Source of the DNA: Blautia luti
GTDB taxonomy: Bacteria > Bacillota > Clostridia > Lachnospirales > Lachnospiraceae
NCBI RefSeq assembly: GCF_033096465.1
Contig: NZ_AP028156.1
Span: 2,126,501 to 2,190,500, forward strand
Reading direction: 5' to 3'
Length of the DNA: 64,000 nucleotides
Below are positions 60,921-64,000 of this stretch, in pieces. The notes beneath the pieces were generated by a model. It was not told where the DNA came from. It made no database searches and saw only the letters and a list, made by a program, of their open reading frames with translations. The position numbers and the translations under genes are program-made. The stretch's first letter is position 1. Every line of letters begins with the position of its first letter.

Positions 60921-61199
60921 TTAGTGTTTTTCCTGCATATGGGATATCACAGTTTTCACACCTGACAGATAACAAAGCTGTGCATACCGTTCATCCCTGG
61001 TGCTCAGGCAGGCTATGTAATCATCGATCACCCTGCGGGCCGCATAAGGCAGATCTAGCTTTTCATACCTGCGTTCCAGTTCTTCGAGATCTCTGTTGTC
61101 CTGCAGAATATACTCGTCACCGGCTTCAATATTCTGTTTTGTGTCCATCTGTTTTTCCACCATGGAAACATCCATGGTTTCCGCTAAAATTTCATCCAT
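60921..61199 (-). CDS. Small helical protein of unknown function
   Basis: This 92-residue acidic, mostly helical protein begins MDEILAETMDVSMVEKQMD. The central NRDLEELERRYEKLDLPY and the later AARRVIDDYIACLSTRDERYAQLCYLSG look like a helical bundle. I do not recognise a function. AAGGAG is well spaced before the ATG at 61199. Its promoter is preceded by a pair of 10-bp direct repeats, implying regulated expression, and it may be cotranscribed with the small gene downstream. Confidence 0.72.
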   Translation of the reverse strand: MDEILAETMDVSMVEKQMDTKQNIEAGDEYILQDNRDLEELERRYEKLDLPYAARRVIDDYIACLSTRDERYAQLCYLSGVKTVISHMQEKH

Positions 61200-61246
61200 T
61201 AAATTTCTCCTTTTTGTATTTTGATAATAAGACATGGTTCGTTATT

Positions 61247-61275
61247 ATTCTATAAATTTGCACTTTCACTGTCAA
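61247..61275 (-). promoter_or_regulatory. Promoter of the 92-residue protein gene
   Basis: On the minus strand a perfect TTGACA (61270-61275), 17 bases and TAGAAT (61247-61252). Confidence 0.75.
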
Positions 61276-61276
61276 C

Positions 61277-61310
61277 GTAATTCGTCCGACAGTATATGAT
61301 GTAATTCGTC
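61277..61310 (-). repeat. Direct repeat pair abutting the -35 box (candidate activator site)
   Basis: The minus-strand decamer GACGAATTAC occurs at 61301-61310 and 61277-61286, spaced 24 bases start to start. The nearer copy ends one base from the TTGACA. Confidence 0.6.
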
Positions 61311-61353
61311 ATAAAAACTGCTTTTATAACAATCTAAATCTTTCTTTAAATGC

Positions 61354-61390
61354 AGAAAAACCTCCCGGCAGGTATTGCCAGAAGGTTTTC
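61354..61390 (-). terminator. Intrinsic terminator after metA
   Basis: On the minus strand AAACCTTCTGGCA pairs with TGCCGGGAGGTTT, followed by a T run, about 100 bases after the metA stop codon. Confidence 0.85.
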
Positions 61391-61491
61391 CATACATATG
61401 TGAGTTTTTATTAATATGCCGTACGTCATTTTTCCATAAAGATATGTGAAATTACAGTAAAATACGTGAAATTGAATTTCCTGCAAATCCC

Positions 61492-62424
61492 CTAAATATG
61501 CTCAAAATCCGGTGTTCCATACAGGTCGAATGGGGTACTCTGGTAGACATAGTAATTCAGCCAGTTTGTATACAGATTGTTTGCATGGGCTCTCCACATA
61601 AGAAGAGGCATGTTGGCAGGATCATTGTCTTTGTAATAATTTTTGGGTATCTCGATAGGGAGATTTTTGCTCACATCCCTTTTGTATTCTCCATCCAGGG
61701 TTACACGGTCGTATTCCGGGTGTCCCATAACGAAAATGCGGCGGCCGCCGTCTGCCATGGCAAGGAAAAGTCCTGCTTCCTCAGATTCCGCCAGCACAGT
61801 CAGTTCCTTACAGTTGTGAATATCTTCAATAGGAACCTCTGTATGTCTGGAATGAGGTGCCAGGAACATATCATCAAATCCTCTCACCAGCGGAATCTTA
61901 CGATTCAGTACCTTATGCCAAAAAAGGCCGAACATTTTCTCATCCAGCATTCTCTTTTTCAGTCCGTAGAAATGATAAAGACTGGCCTGTGCCGCCCAGC
62001 ACAGGAAAATAGTAGAGGTTACATGTTCTGTAGTCCAGTCCATGATCTCTGTAAGCTCCTGCCAGTAATCCACCTCCTCGAATTCCATCTGCTCTACAGG
62101 TGCTCCGGTAATGATCATTCCATCGTATTTATTACCTTTAAGTTCCGGAAAAGTCTGGTAAAATTTATTCAGATGACTCATGGAAGTATTCTTGGACTCA
62201 TGGCTCTGCACTGCCATAAAAGTCACATCTACCTGCAGAGGAGTGTTGGAAAGGGAACGCAGAAGCTGCAGTTCTGTCTCCTCCTTCAAAGGCATCAGAT
62301 TCAGGATCAGAATCTGAATAGGACGGATATCCTGATGGGATGCACGGGATTCATCCATCACAAATATATTTTCTTTTTCCAGAATTTCTTTTACGGGCAG
62401 ATCGCCCTGTATCTTAATAGGCAT
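61492..62424 (-). CDS. metA: Homoserine O-acetyltransferase (MetA family)
   Basis: This 310-residue MetA-fold enzyme activates homoserine for methionine synthesis. Catalytic residues are visible: Cys in STIFLCWAAQASLYHFYG, and His and Glu in FVMGHPEYDRV. The acyl-CoA selectivity loop reads ITGAPVEQMEFEEVDYW; a Glu at this position (Gly in E. coli MetA) is known to favour acetyl-CoA, so acetyltransferase is more likely than succinyltransferase. AAGGAG precedes the ATG. It follows ligA by 45 bases and is probably cotranscribed with it. Confidence 0.93.
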   Translation of the reverse strand: MPIKIQGDLPVKEILEKENIFVMDESRASHQDIRPIQILILNLMPLKEETELQLLRSLSNTPLQVDVTFMAVQSHESKNTSMSHLNKFYQTFPELKGNKYDGMIITGAPVEQMEFEEVDYWQELTEIMDWTTEHVTSTIFLCWAAQASLYHFYGLKKRMLDEKMFGLFWHKVLNRKIPLVRGFDDMFLAPHSRHTEVPIEDIHNCKELTVLAESEEAGLFLAMADGGRRIFVMGHPEYDRVTLDGEYKRDVSKNLPIEIPKNYYKDNDPANMPLLMWRAHANNLYTNWLNYYVYQSTPFDLYGTPDFEHI

Positions 62425-62469
62425 TCTTTTTCTCCTTTTTCACTGTTATTTTCTTCTTATCTGCCAGGT

Positions 62470-64000
62470 TTATTGTCCTGCAAGTTTCAGGAAATCTTCT
62501 TCTGAAAGAATTGGGATTCCAAGCTCTTTTGCTTTTTTATTTTTGGATGAATTGGAAGTGGTATCGTTATTGATCAGATAATTTGTTTTTCCGGTCACAG
62601 ATCCCGTAACCTTTCCTCCCAGAGATTCGATAAACTCTTTCGCCTGGGCGCGGTTTGCAAAATGTTCTACACTTCCCGTGATCACGAAATTCATCCCCTG
62701 AAAGATCTGTTCCTCTTTTTTTTCTTCTTTCTTAATATTCAGATACTCCATAAGATGGTCAAGCCGCCGGTTATTTTCCTCACTGGCGAAATATTCCGTC
62801 AGGCTTCTGGCAATCACCGGGCCAATGGTATCTATCTCACTGACTTCTTCCTCTGAAGCATGACGAATCTGCTCCAGATCATCATCAAAATGTCTGCAGA
62901 TCACTTTCGCATTGGCCAGCCCGATATTGGCAATTCCCAGGCTGTAGATCACTTTCGCCAGAGTGGTCTCTTTTGCCTTCTCCAGATTCACCATAAGGTT
63001 CTCGAAAGATTTCTCCCCGAATCCCTCCATCGCCACGATCTCATCTCTGTGTTTCCCGATTTCAAAAATATCTCCGAAATCATGAATAAAACCTCTGGCA
63101 ATAAATTTCTCCAGGGTAGCCTCTGAGAGTCCATCAATATTCATGGCATCTCTGCTTACAAAAAGTGCAAAAGACTTGATCTTTTTTGCCGCACAGTCGG
63201 GATTGGTACAATAAAGTGCCTCCACTTCATTCACTTTACGGATCTCTGTTGCGTGGCCGCAGGCAGGACAGGCTACCGGAATCTCCAGGTTACTGCTTCT
63301 GGTAAGGTTTTCTGCGATCTGAGGGATGATCATATTCGCCTTATATACAGTAATATTATCTCCAATCCCCAGCTCCAGTTCCTTCATAATACTGATATTG
63401 TGCACGCTGGCACGGCTGACTGTGGTTCCTTCCAGCTCTACAGGTTCAAATACAGCTACCGGATTAATCAATCCTGTTCTGGAAGGACTCCACTCTATCT
63501 TCTGCAGATGGGTCTCCCTGATCTCATCTGCCCATTTAAAAGCAAACGCATTCCTCGGAAACTTCGCAGTTCGTCCCAGCGAATCTCCGTATACAATATC
63601 ATCATACAGCGCAACCAGCCCGTCCGATGGAAAATCATTCTGGCTGATAGCTGTAGAAAAATACTCCATCGCCTCATCCAGTGTTTCGGCTGTCACCATC
63701 TGGTATTCTACCACATCAAATCCCTGCTCCTTCAGCCACTGAAACTGAAACGCCCGGGAATTGCCAAAGTCCACATTCTCTGCACTTACCAGGGCAAATG
63801 CATAAAATCGTACATTTCTTCTGGCAGTGATCTCATTATTCAGCTGACGCACTGATCCGCTGCAGAGATTTCTCGGGTTCTTATATTTCGCATCCACATC
63901 CTCAATGGATTCATTGATCCGCTGGAAATCAGAATAGGTAATGATGGCTTCCCCGCGAAGGACCAGCCTTCCCTGATATGGGATCTTCAGCGGAATATTT
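62470..64000 (-). CDS. ligA: NAD-dependent DNA ligase, C-terminal part (cut by window edge)
   Basis: About 510 codons of LigA are visible, entering within the adenylation domain (RLVLRGEAIITYSDFQRIN, KYKNPRNLCSGSVRQLN). The OB fold, the Cys4 zinc finger (VACPACGHATEIRK, LYCTNPDCAAKK) and the helix-hairpin-helix region (GFGEKSFENLMVNLEKAK, SLGIANIGLANAKVI) follow. The C-terminal BRCT domain begins QGMNFVITGSVEHFANRAQAKEF. It seals nicks in replication and repair. The catalytic lysine and the start are beyond the window's right edge. Confidence 0.97.
   Translation of the reverse strand, partial: NIPLKIPYQGRLVLRGEAIITYSDFQRINESIEDVDAKYKNPRNLCSGSVRQLNNEITARRNVRFYAFALVSAENVDFGNSRAFQFQWLKEQGFDVVEYQMVTAETLDEAMEYFSTAISQNDFPSDGLVALYDDIVYGDSLGRTAKFPRNAFAFKWADEIRETHLQKIEWSPSRTGLINPVAVFEPVELEGTTVSRASVHNISIMKELELGIGDNITVYKANMIIPQIAENLTRSSNLEIPVACPACGHATEIRKVNEVEALYCTNPDCAAKKIKSFALFVSRDAMNIDGLSEATLEKFIARGFIHDFGDIFEIGKHRDEIVAMEGFGEKSFENLMVNLEKAKETTLAKVIYSLGIANIGLANAKVICRHFDDDLEQIRHASEEEVSEIDTIGPVIARSLTEYFASEENNRRLDHLMEYLNIKKEEKKEEQIFQGMNFVITGSVEHFANRAQAKEFIESLGGKVTGSVTGKTNYLINNDTTSNSSKNKKAKELGIPILSEEDFLKLAGQ

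Noticed and set aside
1..64000. CRISPR array, prophage, insertion sequence or integrative element
   Set aside because: No regularly spaced repeats, transposase, integrase, phage or conjugation genes were seen; nearly all sequence is assigned to chromosomal genes.

Overview
The window looks like the chromosome of an anaerobic, spore-forming gut Clostridia bacterium, most likely Lachnospiraceae. Reasons: moderate-to-low GC; near-consensus sigma-A promoters and AGGAGG-type ribosome sites; T-box leaders; oxygen-sensitive enzymes (pyruvate formate-lyase with its activase, pyruvate:ferredoxin oxidoreductase, selenium-dependent molybdenum hydroxylases); and SpoIID- and SleB-type proteins. The genus cannot be fixed by reading alone. 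I see no phage, insertion sequence, CRISPR array or plasmid gene.

Layout. 1-7.4 kb (minus strand): the start of pheS behind a Phe-type T-box, a YihY/BrkB membrane protein, a SpoIID-like protein, aldose 1-epimerase, a free-standing structured RNA (6S-like), threonine synthase and a SleB-domain cell-wall hydrolase flanked by two WalR-like boxes. 7.6-17.3 kb (minus): a methyltransferase-AstE/M14-methyltransferase fusion, pflA-pflB, leuA behind a Leu-type T-box, tRNA-Pro(GGG) and a DUF1015 protein. 17.5-36.8 kb: the centrepiece, a purine/urate catabolism and selenium-dependent molybdenum hydroxylase island. ygeX-ygeY-ygeW-carbamate kinase lie on the plus strand, convergent with ssnA-ygfK-xdhD-ferredoxin and xdhA-xdhB-xdhC-yqeB-yqeC-mocA on the minus strand. 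The two arms meet at one bidirectional terminator.

37-45.6 kb (minus): YfhO, glycosyltransferase 2 and GtrA (surface glycosylation), followed with little spacing by cobalamin nucleotide-loop genes (cobT, cobU, cobS, a short CobU paralogue, a CobC-like phosphatase) and a DUF975 membrane protein. 45.7-50 kb: nifJ and an Rrf2-family regulator. 50.2-64 kb: an ABC-F ATPase (plus), then on the minus strand ybaK, a large PAS/GGDEF/EAL/GAF protein, a TMEM198-like acidic-tailed membrane protein, a transglutaminase-like protein, a repeat-containing NlpC/P60 hydrolase, a zinc-dependent phospholipase C-like protein, two small unknown proteins, metA and the 3' part of ligA.

How the genes fit together. 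In the island, YqeB, YqeC and MocA are expected to mature a cytidylylated, selenium-containing molybdenum cofactor for XdhABC and XdhD. The ferredoxin and YgfK supply redox partners. SsnA, YgeY and YgeW would take apart ring-opened nitrogen intermediates. Carbamate kinase would harvest ATP from carbamoyl phosphate, and YgeX would turn 2,3-diaminopropionate into pyruvate, which NifJ or PflB can ferment. yqeB carries an apparent one-base frameshift, so the hydroxylase system may be impaired unless this is a sequence error. No hydantoinase/ygeZ and no purine permease is present in the island as seen here. Start codons were re-chosen where a Shine-Dalgarno sequence favoured an internal start; this is noted per gene.
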